Shown here: positions 6,468 to 13,511 of the stretch, in pieces
Layout of the letters: every line of letters begins with the position of its first letter
Numbering within the stretch: position 1 is the stretch's first letter
Source of the DNA: an uncultured Gammaproteobacteria bacterium
GTDB taxonomy: Bacteria > Pseudomonadota > Gammaproteobacteria > CAIUAS01
Direction: 5' to 3'
Length of the DNA: 30,291 bases
Assembly: GCA_903897205.1 (NCBI GenBank)
Contig: CAIUAS010000041.1
Location: forward strand, 1-30,291
The notes under the pieces: generated by a model
Database searches by the model: none
What the model was told of the DNA's origin: nothing
Seen by the model: only the letters and a program-made list of their open reading frames with translations
Program-made: the position numbers and the translations under genes

Positions 6468-7511
6468 TTAAGAAAACGTTTCTTTATCTCTAGCGACTTC
6501 TTTAGCGGTGGTTTTGCTAATGATTTGTTTTCTTACTAATTCTTGCAAATGTTGATCTAACGTTTGCATGCCTTGAATATTGCTTGTTTGAATTACTGAA
6601 TACATTTGTGCGATTTTATCTTCGCGAATTAAATTGCGAATGGCGGCGTTACAAACCAAAATTTCTAAAGCGGCTGTGCGTCCTGCCTCTTCTTTTTTTA
6701 ATAGCGTTTGACAAATTACCGCGCGTAAAGATTCGGCTAACATGGAGCGAATCATGGCTTTTTCATCGCCTGGAAAAACGTCAATAATACGATAAATCGT
6801 TTTAGAGGCGGAGTTTGTGTGTAAGGTGGCAAAAACCAGGTGCCCTGTTTCAGCGGCGGTGAGGGCCAAGCGAATAGTTTCTAAATCACGTAACTCACCA
6901 ACCAGAATAATATCAGGATCTTCACGCAATGCTGAGCGCAAGGCGGCATTAAAACTTAAGGTGTCGCGATTGACCTCACGTTGATTAATTAAGCAGTGCT
7001 TGCTTTGATGCACATATTCGATCGGATCTTCAATGGTTAAAATGTGGCTATCAAAATTATTGTTGATATGATCTAATATTGCAGCCAACGTTGTGCTTTT
7101 TCCGCTACCTGTAGGGCCTGTTACCAAGACCAAGCCATTCGGATAAGAAGCGAAATCTTGTACAATGGGTGGCAATCCTAAGTCGTTTACAGTAGACACT
7201 ACGTTGGGAATGGTACGAAATGCGCCAGCAAGGCCACGGTTTTGATGGAATACATTGGCGCGGAAGCGCGAAATATTCGGCACTTCCAGCGCAAAATCAA
7301 TTTCTAATTTTTCAGTTAATTCGGCGCGTTGTGGTTCGGTCATTATACCGTCAAGCAGTTTTTTTACGGCATCCTGTTCTAAAACAGGGTGATCAGTTAA
7401 GCGTACTAAATCGCCATCGATGCGTAAAATAGGGGGCAAGCCGGCTGAAATATGTAAATCCGAGCTACCTTTTTGTACGCTGAGGGTCAGTAATTCAGGT
7501 AATGTAATCAT
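6468..7511 (-). CDS. pilT: type IV pilus twitching-motility ATPase PilT
   Basis: PilT is the hexameric cytoplasmic ATPase that retracts type IV pili. The protein (347 aa from the start used) has the PAS-like N-terminal domain, Walker A (GPTGSGKST), the Asp box (ILTIEDPIEYVH), Walker B (DPDIILVGELRD) and the His box (ATLHTNSA). The PilT signature AIRNLIREDKIAQMYSVIQT is present near residues 290-310. The ATG at 7511 is preceded by AGGAG at 8 nt; a longer reading from 7550 would overlap yggS. pilT and yggS diverge with only 32 bp between their start codons, so each promoter must lie within or very near the other gene's 5' end. Confidence 0.96.
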   Translation of the reverse strand: MITLPELLTLSVQKGSSDLHISAGLPPILRIDGDLVRLTDHPVLEQDAVKKLLDGIMTEPQRAELTEKLEIDFALEVPNISRFRANVFHQNRGLAGAFRTIPNVVSTVNDLGLPPIVQDFASYPNGLVLVTGPTGSGKSTTLAAILDHINNNFDSHILTIEDPIEYVHQSKHCLINQREVNRDTLSFNAALRSALREDPDIILVGELRDLETIRLALTAAETGHLVFATLHTNSASKTIYRIIDVFPGDEKAMIRSMLAESLRAVICQTLLKKEEAGRTAALEILVCNAAIRNLIREDKIAQMYSVIQTSNIQGMQTLDQHLQELVRKQIISKTTAKEVARDKETFS

Positions 7512-7543
7512 GCGAAACTCCTTTTCAATAGCTGGGGAATATA

Positions 7544-8236
7544 ATGTCAATGAGTGATAATTTGCAACAGTTGCTCTCCGCTATTATAGCGGCTGAGCAG
7601 CAATTTGCTAGGATGCCAGGTTCAGTAAAATTGCTAGCGGTCAGTAAGTTGCAATCTGTTGAGCGGATTCAACAAGTGTTACAAGCCGGTCAACTGGCAT
7701 TAGGTGAGAATTATGTTCAAGAAGCATTGGAAAAAATCCTTGCTTTAACCACTGAAAAAATAGAGTGGCATTTTATTGGGAGTGTTCAAACAAACAAAAC
7801 CAAAATTATTGCGCAGCATTTTTCCTGGGTGCATAGCATTGATAATTTAGCGCACGCTAAGCGATTAAGTCGACAGCGTCCCGGTGAATTACTGCCATTA
7901 AATGTGTGTATACAGGTCAATGTTGATGAGGAAGCGACAAAGGGCGGCGTCACTTTAAGCGAGTTGCCAGCGTTGGCGCAAGCGATTGCTCAATTACCTG
8001 GATTGGTTTTGCGGGGCTTAATGACTATTCCAGCAGCTCGCCCCAATTTTGAATTACAATGTGAACCCTTTCGTAAGTTACGCTTAGCATTGCAGGCTTT
8101 ACAAACACAAGGACTAATATTGGATACTTTATCGATGGGAATGTCGAATGATTATTTAGCGGCAATCGCCGAGGGTGCAACGATTATACGGTTAGGTACC
8201 GCTATTTTTGGTGAGCGTATAAAGCGCGAGGCTTAA
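7544..8236 (+). CDS. yggS: pyridoxal phosphate homeostasis protein (YggS/PLPBP family)
   Basis: This 230-aa single-domain PLP-binding protein has an alanine-racemase-like TIM barrel. Family members buffer PLP and affect amino-acid and vitamin B6 balance and have no known catalytic activity. The PLP-binding Lys is in LLAVSK (residue 35). LGENYVQEAL, WHFIGSVQTNK and the C-terminal SMGMSNDYLAAIAEGATIIR (phosphate-binding region) are family signatures. GGGGA lies 6 nt before the first ATG; a second ATG two codons later is also possible. Its divergence from pilT is the common gammaproteobacterial arrangement. Confidence 0.95.
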   Translation: MSMSDNLQQLLSAIIAAEQQFARMPGSVKLLAVSKLQSVERIQQVLQAGQLALGENYVQEALEKILALTTEKIEWHFIGSVQTNKTKIIAQHFSWVHSIDNLAHAKRLSRQRPGELLPLNVCIQVNVDEEATKGGVTLSELPALAQAIAQLPGLVLRGLMTIPAARPNFELQCEPFRKLRLALQALQTQGLILDTLSMGMSNDYLAAIAEGATIIRLGTAIFGERIKREA

Positions 8237-8324
8237 TTTATTACAAGTACAAAAAGTGTTGCCAGCAGTGATTAAATTACGTGGGCATTAATAGTTGGCT
8301 TCATCCAAGTTGGGATTGGTTGTT

Positions 8325-8855
8325 ATGAAAAAAGAAGTGCCGGTTTATCTCAAAAAAATAATCAATTTTATTGGCTACTTAGTCACTTGGATTACAAGTG
8401 TTTATAGCGCGGCGCATTGTTATATTTGGCCTGGCTTTTTGGTGGCGCTCATTTTTTTAATGATTCATTTTAAATTATGCGATTCTATAAAACATGAATT
8501 AAAAATCATCGTGTTGGTCACTTTGCTGGGATGTTCAATAGACAGCGCACTTAATTATTATCACTATTTAGCGTTTGCGGGTGCAAATCCTTGGTATCCC
8601 TTCAGTCCCCCGTGGCTGTGGGGAATCTGGATGGCGTTTGGCGCTACTTTAAATAGCTCATTAGCTATTTTTCAACGGCATCGTTTTATTGCCGCCGGTT
8701 CCGGTGCGGTTGATTTACCAATGACTTATCTGATAGGTCAAAAAATAGGTGCAATTCATTTTATTCATTTGTTAAACGCACTCTCTATTTTATCGCTATT
8801 GTGGATGGTTTTATTGCCGATAGCGACTTGGATTGCGCAACCAACAAAAAAATGA
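8325..8855 (+). CDS. DUF2878-family inner-membrane protein
   Basis: This hydrophobic protein (176 aa from the ATG used) has about five transmembrane segments. It resembles the DUF2878 family (for example YofG-like proteins), with the characteristic SPPWLWGIWMAFGATLNSSLA stretch and a conserved Asn/His-rich IDSALNYYHYLAF segment. No function is established for the family. The ATG at 8325 is preceded by GGGA at 9 nt; an in-frame TTG at 8295 is less likely. It follows yggS by 88 nt and could share its transcript. Confidence 0.7.
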   Translation: MKKEVPVYLKKIINFIGYLVTWITSVYSAAHCYIWPGFLVALIFLMIHFKLCDSIKHELKIIVLVTLLGCSIDSALNYYHYLAFAGANPWYPFSPPWLWGIWMAFGATLNSSLAIFQRHRFIAAGSGAVDLPMTYLIGQKIGAIHFIHLLNALSILSLLWMVLLPIATWIAQPTKK

Positions 8856-8919
8856 ATATACCAAACCCGTTGAGGGCTGGAATAGTCTAGGGATAATTAT
8901 TCTGATATTGTAGAATACG

Positions 8920-8933
8920 TTATTTTAAAATAA
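8920..8933. repeat. 14-bp perfect palindrome upstream of a lipoprotein gene
   Basis: TTATTTTAAAATAA is fully self-complementary and lies 37 bp before the lipoprotein start at 8971. It is pure A+T, so chance occurrence is quite possible. It could still mark the promoter or an operator. Confidence 0.35.
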
Positions 8934-8970
8934 ACCCTTTTCTAATTAACTAAAGATCGAGAGAATTAGT

Positions 8971-9390
8971 ATGTTTAAATCAATTCCTAATTATTGCTTA
9001 TTGGCCGCTTTAAGTTTAACCCTATCAGGCTGTACTATTTATGAATATCCAATGGCGCCAGCAGATAATCTTACTGTGCCCACAGCGCCGATCAATCCAC
9101 CAGTTTCTCCTCTCTATGTGCCGCATTCTATGGGATTTAATCCACCCAGCCAGCCGTTGACACCAGCTAATAATACGCCTGCTCGACTTATCGTTCCGCA
9201 GCATGCGATGGGATTCAATCCGCCTAGCAAGCCATTGGTTCCAGCGAATACGCCCGTTCAACCGGTTAATGTACCGAGTACGTCATTAACGCAAAAAAGC
9301 AAGCCGTTAACTCCAGCCAGTAAATCAACAGAGGCTAGCGCATTAACCAAGTTGTTAAAGAAAAAAGAAGAAAGTATGGGTAAAAACTAA
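8971..9390 (+). CDS. proline-rich repeat lipoprotein
   Basis: I do not recognise this 139-aa protein. It has a signal peptide with a perfect lipobox (LSGC, residues 18-21), so it should be a diacylated lipoprotein. The mature part contains three copies of a unit of about 25 residues beginning near residues 50, 75 and 101. The first two share VPxxMGFNPPSxPLxPAN and the third is eroded (VPSTSLTQKSKPLTPAS). It is proline-rich, probably extended, and ends in a lysine-rich helix (ALTKLLKKKEESMGKN). GAGAG lies about 8 nt before the ATG. It is followed after 5 nt by the ybeD-like gene. A periplasm-spanning spacer or a surface role is possible but unproven. Confidence 0.8.
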   Translation: MFKSIPNYCLLAALSLTLSGCTIYEYPMAPADNLTVPTAPINPPVSPLYVPHSMGFNPPSQPLTPANNTPARLIVPQHAMGFNPPSKPLVPANTPVQPVNVPSTSLTQKSKPLTPASKSTEASALTKLLKKKEESMGKN

Positions 9391-9395
9391 TAAAT

Positions 9396-9659
9396 ATGAC
9401 AAAAGAAGCTTTATTAAAATTTCCGTGTGAATTTCCAATTAAAGTCGTTGGTAAGGCTAATGCGGAATTTGAAACTTTTGTGTTGAGTGTGTTGCGTGCG
9501 CATTTTCCTGACCTACAAGAAACTGCCTTGCAAATGCGGCCGAGTAAAGATGGTAATTTTTTAGCGATTACCATCACGGTTCAAGCTGAAAATAAGGAAC
9601 AGCTTGATATAGTTTATCGAGAGCTTACCGCCAGTAAATTGGTGTTAATGGCTTTATAA
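9396..9659 (+). CDS. ybeD: YbeD/DUF493-family protein
   Basis: This 87-aa protein has the ferredoxin-like alpha/beta fold of the YbeD (DUF493) family: LLKFPCEFPIKVVGKANAEFETFVLSVL, followed by ITITVQAENKEQLDIVYREL. The length matches E. coli YbeD (87 aa). In E. coli ybeD sits between dacA and lipB. Neither is adjacent here, although dacA is elsewhere in the window. The role of the family is not settled. The start codon is 5 nt after the lipoprotein stop, without a clear ribosome site, so translational coupling is likely. Confidence 0.88.
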   Translation: MTKEALLKFPCEFPIKVVGKANAEFETFVLSVLRAHFPDLQETALQMRPSKDGNFLAITITVQAENKEQLDIVYRELTASKLVLMAL

Positions 9660-9673
9660 TTAAAGGATAAGCA

Positions 9674-10069
9674 ATGCGCGCTGTTAAAAAAGTTATTCAA
9701 CTTATCTGCGAAAAAATTGCTGACGTACAGGCTATTTATTTTTTTGGCAGTGCTGCGGTTAATCTAGCTACTAGTGAAAGTGATATTGATTTAGCTGTAT
9801 TGGCTGGGCAAAAGTTGGAGCCAAACCAGCTGTGGCAGGTCGCGCAAGCGCTTGCTAGTTTATTAAATAAAGAGGTTGATTTAATAGACTTGTGGCAAGC
9901 TTCCACAGTGATGCGTTGGCAGGTGGTAAATACGGGGCAGCGCTTATATTGTAAAGATAAATCAATCTGTGATGCATTTGAAAATACTGCTTTCTCAGCT
10001 TATATCCGTTTTAATGACGAACGCCGTGAAATTATAGAAGAAATTCAAAAGCGAGGAAGCGTATTATGA
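9674..10069 (+). CDS. mntA: MntA-type minimal nucleotidyltransferase antitoxin
   Basis: This 131-aa protein has the minimal nucleotidyltransferase signature: FFGSAAVNLATSESDIDLAV with Gly25-Ser26 and the metal-binding Asp37 and Asp39, and a third acidic residue at Asp69 (KEVDLIDLW). In characterised HepT-MntA systems the MNT protein AMPylates a Tyr next to the HEPN active site and so silences the toxin. The gene overlaps hepT by 4 nt (ATGA), the usual sign of a coupled toxin-antitoxin pair. AAGGA lies about 7 nt before the ATG. The antitoxin comes first here. Confidence 0.88.
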   Translation: MRAVKKVIQLICEKIADVQAIYFFGSAAVNLATSESDIDLAVLAGQKLEPNQLWQVAQALASLLNKEVDLIDLWQASTVMRWQVVNTGQRLYCKDKSICDAFENTAFSAYIRFNDERREIIEEIQKRGSVL

Positions 10070-10479
10070 TGGATGATGTCATCCTCAACAAAGTCGCCAT
10101 TATTGAACGCTGTATCAAACGCATTCAAGAAGAATATCAAAACGCCGAAACTCAACTGGCGACTAATTATACTAAACAAGATTCGATTATTCTTAATATT
10201 CAACGTGCTTGTGAAGCGAGTATCGATTTAGCGACACGCATTATACGCTTAAAACACCTAGGTATTCCTCAAAGCAGTAGAGATGTATTTGCCTTGTTAG
10301 AACAAGCTAATATTATTGATAATGATTTAAGCCAGCAATTACAAGCAATGGTAGGGTTTCGTAACATAGCCGTGCATAATTACACCCAAATAAATTTAGC
10401 GATCGTACAGGCCATTATTAAAAATAATCTAAGCGATTTTTTGAGTTTTAGTAAAAAAGCTTTAGCACTTACTTTTTAA
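10066..10479 (+). CDS. hepT: HepT-type HEPN ribonuclease toxin
   Basis: This 137-aa all-helical protein of the HepT (DUF86) family carries the complete RX4HXY motif: Arg99, His104 and Tyr106 in FRNIAVHNY. This motif forms the RNase site in HEPN dimers. Tyr106 is the residue type modified by MntA in studied systems. With all catalytic residues and a full-length partner, the module looks intact. GAGGA lies 8 nt before the first of two adjacent ATGs (10066), which overlaps the mntA stop. Typical roles are phage defence or genetic stabilisation; the role here is not known. Confidence 0.9.
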   Translation: MMDDVILNKVAIIERCIKRIQEEYQNAETQLATNYTKQDSIILNIQRACEASIDLATRIIRLKHLGIPQSSRDVFALLEQANIIDNDLSQQLQAMVGFRNIAVHNYTQINLAIVQAIIKNNLSDFLSFSKKALALTF

Positions 10480-10494
10480 AGTATTAAGTGTTGG

Positions 10495-10683
10495 TTATTC
10501 GTTGGATTTGTTTTTAATAAGATCTTTGGGTGCTGAAACGAGCGTGGTCGCACATATTAATCCTATGATGGATAAAATGGCCAACGTTAAGCAGGATGCC
10601 GCAAGTCCTGTCGTTAAAGCTGATTTAATTTGCTTGGTTAATAAAGTAGTTTGGTTGGCCGCTAAATCTAGTCTAATATTCAT
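10495..10683 (-). CDS. possible small single-helix membrane protein
   Basis: This 62-aa reading frame has a polar N-terminus, one convincing hydrophobic segment (about residues 27-50, LAASCLTLAILSIIGLICATT) and a short charged tail (KDLIKNKSNE). It starts with ATG, whereas the overlapping plus-strand frame needs a TTG. No ribosome site is evident before it. It is convergent with hepT and lies inside the toxin-antitoxin island. I recognise no family, and it may not be a gene. The remaining sequence up to 10789 shows nothing I can name. Confidence 0.4.
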   Translation of the reverse strand: MNIRLDLAANQTTLLTKQIKSALTTGLAASCLTLAILSIIGLICATTLVSAPKDLIKNKSNE

Positions 10684-10814
10684 AAGCGCTACATCAATAG
10701 ATTTATTAATAATCTGAACTTAGGTTAAATTGCATTTTTATTGCGCTAGCTAATGAATAGGCTCAGAAAAATGACATAAACAGGTAAATTTGATGGTTCG
10801 CTATTGCAAACTAT

Positions 10815-10859
10815 CTATCACTATATGTACTGTTAGTATATACATTAACAGGGTGATAG
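10815..10859. promoter_or_regulatory. nested inverted repeats upstream of vapB, probable autoregulatory operator
   Basis: An outer 7-bp pair (CTATCAC 10815-10821 / GTGATAG 10853-10859) encloses a 6-bp pair (CTGTTA 10830-10835 / TAACAG 10846-10851). At the centre is the 8-bp palindrome GTATATAC (10836-10843). VapBC complexes usually repress their own promoter by binding such palindromes, and this one ends 8 bp before the vapB start codon. Confidence 0.5.
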
Positions 10860-10867
10860 GTGTAGCA

Positions 10868-11098
10868 ATGAGAACTACGAAAGTATTTAAATCTGGCAAT
10901 TCTCAAGCCGTAAGGCTTCCCAAAGATTTTCAGCTAAATAGCGAAGAAGTAGAAATTTTTAAGCGAAATGGTGAGGTTGTTATTCGTGAAATACCTAAGA
11001 ACTTAGCGAGAGCTTTTGAATTATTTACACAGTTATCGGGTGATTTTTTTGCAGAAGAGAGAAAAGATTTGCCACCGCAAGAGCGAGAGTTTTTCTAA
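10868..11098 (+). CDS. vapB: VapB-type antitoxin (AbrB/SpoVT DNA-binding fold)
   Basis: The 76-aa protein begins MRTTKVFKSGNSQAVRLPKD, a canonical swapped-hairpin AbrB domain (residues 1-45), followed by the C-terminal toxin-binding region. It would bind and inhibit VapC and repress the operon. The ATG at 10868 has AGGTG 6 nt upstream. A longer reading from 10790 would run through the palindromic operator and is unlikely. Its stop codon overlaps the start of the vapC remnant by 1 nt (TAATG). Because that toxin is destroyed, this antitoxin is now orphaned in its own operon and may still act as a repressor or cross-protect against a related VapC. Confidence 0.88.
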   Translation: MRTTKVFKSGNSQAVRLPKDFQLNSEEVEIFKRNGEVVIREIPKNLARAFELFTQLSGDFFAEERKDLPPQEREFF

Positions 11099-11231
11099 TG
11101 GCGTTGCGTTACTTACTTGATACCAATATCTGTATTTATATAGCTAAACAAAAGCCGAAGTTCTGGTAACGAATAATGAAAAAGAATTTGCTAGAATCTC
11201 GCGTCTCAAGCTAGAAAATTGGGTTATATAA
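11098..11231 (+). pseudogene. vapC: vapC toxin remnant with internal deletion and frame change
   Basis: Translation from the ATG at 11098 gives MALRYLLDTNICIYIAKQKP, the first 20 residues of a VapC PIN-domain ribonuclease including the first catalytic Asp (DTN), then stops at 11167-11169. From 11160, in another frame, the sequence reads VLVTNNEKEFARISRLKLENW, the C-terminal 20-odd residues of the same family, ending at 11231. A full VapC is about 130 residues, so roughly 90 codons are missing between these ends, including the other catalytic acidic residues. The junction lies around 11152-11162. The toxin cannot be functional. Confidence 0.88.
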
Positions 11232-11242
11232 AAGATACCAAG

Positions 11243-11273
11243 CAGCCGCTTATGCAAGCGGCTGATTTTTTTT
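11243..11273 (+). terminator. Rho-independent terminator after vapB-vapC remnant
   Basis: A perfect 9-bp GC-rich stem (CAGCCGCTT / AAGCGGCTG) with a 4-nt loop is followed by A and eight T residues on the plus strand. It ends at the tkt stop codon. On the minus strand it forms the same hairpin downstream of tkt, with a weaker T stretch further on. Confidence 0.85.
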
Positions 11274-13263
11274 ATAATTCCTTCGCCGTTTGTACAATAT
11301 TTTCTACGGTAAATCCAAACGCCTTAAATAAGGCGCTAGCCGGGGCGGATTCGCCATAGCGATCCATGCCGATAATTTTACCTTGCAGGCCAACGTATTT
11401 ATACCAATAATCTTTTGCGCCGGCTTCAATCGCTACGCGAGCCGTTACATTTTTTGGTAGCACGCTTTCTTTATAGGCTTCATCTTGTGCGTCAAAATGA
11501 TCCGTTGATGGCATAGAAACAACACGTACTTTTCTATTTTCTTCAGTTAATTGTTTGGCTGCGGTCACCGCTAAAGGCACTTCAGATCCTGTTGCAATAA
11601 GAATAATGCTTGGTGTGCCAACGCAATCTACTAAGGTATAACCACCGCGTGCAATATGTTGGATGGTTTTTTCATCGCGAGGTTGTGAAGGTAAATTTTG
11701 TCGTGAAAATAATAAACAAGAAGGTTTATTGTTTTGCAAAATAGCTTGCTGCCAAGCAACCGCAGATTCGGTTGTATCGCAAGGGCGCCACACGGATAAT
11801 TGTGGTGTTAAACGTAACATGGCGATATGTTCAATCGGTTGATGGGTGGGGCCGTCCTCGCCCAAGCCTAATGAATCATGCGTATAAACAAAAATAACGC
11901 GCTGTTTCATTAAAGCTGCCATGCGTACAGCGTTGCGGGCGTAATCGGTGAAGGTTAAAAAAGTTCCGCCAAAGGGAATAAAACCACTGTAAAGCGCAAT
12001 ACCATTCATAATGGCTGACATGCCAAATTCCCGCACGCCATAATAAATATAATTACCGGCGGGCGTAGCAGAACTAATGCCTTGAAAACCTGGCCAGGTT
12101 GTTAAATTAGAGCCTGTCAGATCAGCGGAGCCGCCGATGAATTCAGGTAGTAGGGTTGCTAATGAGGCAATGGTATTTTGGGAGGCTTTGCGAGTTGCAA
12201 TATTTTCAGCTTTTTGCTGAGCTAAATTAATAAATGCCGTACTTTTTTCTAAAAAAGCGGAAGGTAATTCTTTATTTAAACGGCGTAATAACTCTTGGGC
12301 TAATTCGGGATAGGTTTTTTGATATTCGTTAAATTGAGTTTGCCATTGTGTTTCTAACGCATTGCCTTTTTCGCGGGCATTCCACACCGCATAAATATCA
12401 TTGGGAATTTCAAAGGCGGGGTAATGCCAATTTAATTTTTCACGGGCGGCTTGAATTTCTTTCTCCCCTAATGGGGCGCCATGTACTTCGTGGGTGCCTG
12501 CCATGGTGGGGGCGCCAAATCCAATGATGGTTTTGCAGCAAATTAAGCTGGGTTTATCATTAACGGCTTGGGCTTGAATAATAGCTTGTTTAATTTGTTC
12601 GGGATTATGGCCGTCGATATTAGGAATAACGTGCCAGTCATATGCTGCAAAACGTTTGGGTGTGTTATCAGTAAACCAACCTTCAATATGACCATCGATT
12701 GAAATGCCATTATCATCCCAGAAAGCAATTAATTTTCCTAATTTTTGCGTGCCTGCCAATGAACAAACTTCATGTGAAATGCCTTCCATTAAGCAACCAT
12801 CGCCTAAAAATACATAAGTGTAGTGATCGATAATTGTATGCTTGGGGCGATTAAATTGAGCCGCTAAAGTGCGTTCTGCAAGCGCCATGCCAATGGCATT
12901 GGCTAGGCCTTGTCCTAGTGGACCGGTGGTTGTTTCAACGCCTGGAGTGTAGCCCAATTCTGGATGGCCCGGTGTTTTAGAGTGTAATTGGCGAAATTGT
13001 TTAATGTCTTCAATGCTAAGATCGTAACCGGTTAAGTGAAGTAGTGCGTATTGCAGCATAGAGCCGTGGCCATTGGATAAGACAAAGCGATCGCGATTAA
13101 GCCAGTGGGGATTAGCGGGGTTGTGATGTAAAAAATCATTCCATAATACTTCAGCAATATCTGCCATTCCCATTGGCATACCGGGATGACCAGAATTGGC
13201 TTTTTGGACCGCATCCATGCTGAGGGCGCGGATGGCATTGGCGAGTTGTTGGCGTATTGGCAT
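11272..13263 (-). CDS. tkt: transketolase
   Basis: Transketolase moves two-carbon ketol units in the non-oxidative pentose phosphate pathway. The 663-aa length is normal (E. coli TktA 663). The thiamine diphosphate motif GDGCLMEG is followed by WDDNGISIDG. The substrate-binding SGHPGMPMG near the N-terminus, the pyrimidine-binding domain (LGLGEDGPTHQPIEH) and the C-terminal domain ending in VENIVQTAKEL are complete. AGGA lies about 10 nt before the ATG. rpiA, another pentose phosphate gene, is elsewhere in the window. A short reading frame with a strong ribosome site lies 57 nt upstream in the tkt leader. Confidence 0.98.
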   Translation of the reverse strand: MPIRQQLANAIRALSMDAVQKANSGHPGMPMGMADIAEVLWNDFLHHNPANPHWLNRDRFVLSNGHGSMLQYALLHLTGYDLSIEDIKQFRQLHSKTPGHPELGYTPGVETTTGPLGQGLANAIGMALAERTLAAQFNRPKHTIIDHYTYVFLGDGCLMEGISHEVCSLAGTQKLGKLIAFWDDNGISIDGHIEGWFTDNTPKRFAAYDWHVIPNIDGHNPEQIKQAIIQAQAVNDKPSLICCKTIIGFGAPTMAGTHEVHGAPLGEKEIQAAREKLNWHYPAFEIPNDIYAVWNAREKGNALETQWQTQFNEYQKTYPELAQELLRRLNKELPSAFLEKSTAFINLAQQKAENIATRKASQNTIASLATLLPEFIGGSADLTGSNLTTWPGFQGISSATPAGNYIYYGVREFGMSAIMNGIALYSGFIPFGGTFLTFTDYARNAVRMAALMKQRVIFVYTHDSLGLGEDGPTHQPIEHIAMLRLTPQLSVWRPCDTTESAVAWQQAILQNNKPSCLLFSRQNLPSQPRDEKTIQHIARGGYTLVDCVGTPSIILIATGSEVPLAVTAAKQLTEENRKVRVVSMPSTDHFDAQDEAYKESVLPKNVTARVAIEAGAKDYWYKYVGLQGKIIGMDRYGESAPASALFKAFGFTVENIVQTAKEL

Positions 13264-13319
13264 GATTTTTTTATCCTAAATTCGTTTAAGTAGGGCGTAT
13301 ATAAGTTTCGAGAGGCAAT

Positions 13320-13352
13320 TTAGCAGGAAAATGCTTTATTACAAACACCCAT
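13320..13352 (-). CDS. possible 10-codon leader peptide upstream of tkt
   Basis: An ATG at 13352 is preceded by GGAGG with 5-nt spacing, one of the best ribosome sites in the window. It opens a frame of only 10 codons (MGVCNKAFSC) that stops 57 nt before tkt. Nothing in the peptide points to attenuation by a particular amino acid. It could be a real upstream ORF or a chance Shine-Dalgarno. Confidence 0.3.
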   Translation of the reverse strand: MGVCNKAFSC

Positions 13353-13456
13353 GAATACCTCCGTCTTTTCCAAAAGGGAATCTGTACCTAGGCTAACCGG
13401 CACCAAGCTTATGGTAGCGTGAGGCACCGCAAATTTAATAAAGACAAGCATTTTAA

Positions 13457-13480
13457 CGATCTAGAAAACAACGTACAATG
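13457..13480 (+). promoter_or_regulatory. weak candidate promoter for metK
   Basis: TACAAT (13475-13480) lies about 32 nt before the metK start, with a 17-bp spacer to a poor -35 (TTTTAA). The rest of the 248-bp tkt-metK gap contains two copies of GGCACC (13399 and 13423) flanking GGTAGC, but no riboswitch class that I recognise and no MetJ box (AGACGTCT). Confidence 0.3.
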
Positions 13481-13511
13481 CCAATTTTCCAGAAAAAGAG
13501 GTTTTAGTCAA

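Noticed and set aside
9025..9261. Antisense frame across the repeat lipoprotein
   Set aside because: It is an artefact of the repeated codons; it is rich in Trp and Arg, has no start signal and overlaps a convincing lipoprotein.
10502..10717. Plus-strand 71-codon frame opposite the small membrane ORF
   Set aside because: It needs a TTG start, has no ribosome site and no protein-like hydrophobic pattern; the minus-strand frame is more plausible.
13323..13339. Shared word GCAGG(G)AAAATGCTTTA here and at 23362-23379
   Set aside because: Only about 16 bases agree, flanks differ, and no further copies were found; chance similarity in A+T-rich gaps is likely.
13264..13511. SAM or SAH riboswitch upstream of metK
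   Set aside because: The sequence does not show the conserved core of any SAM-I, SAM-II, SAM-IV/V or SAH class that I can recall, and the best metK -10 lies within 40 nt of the gene.
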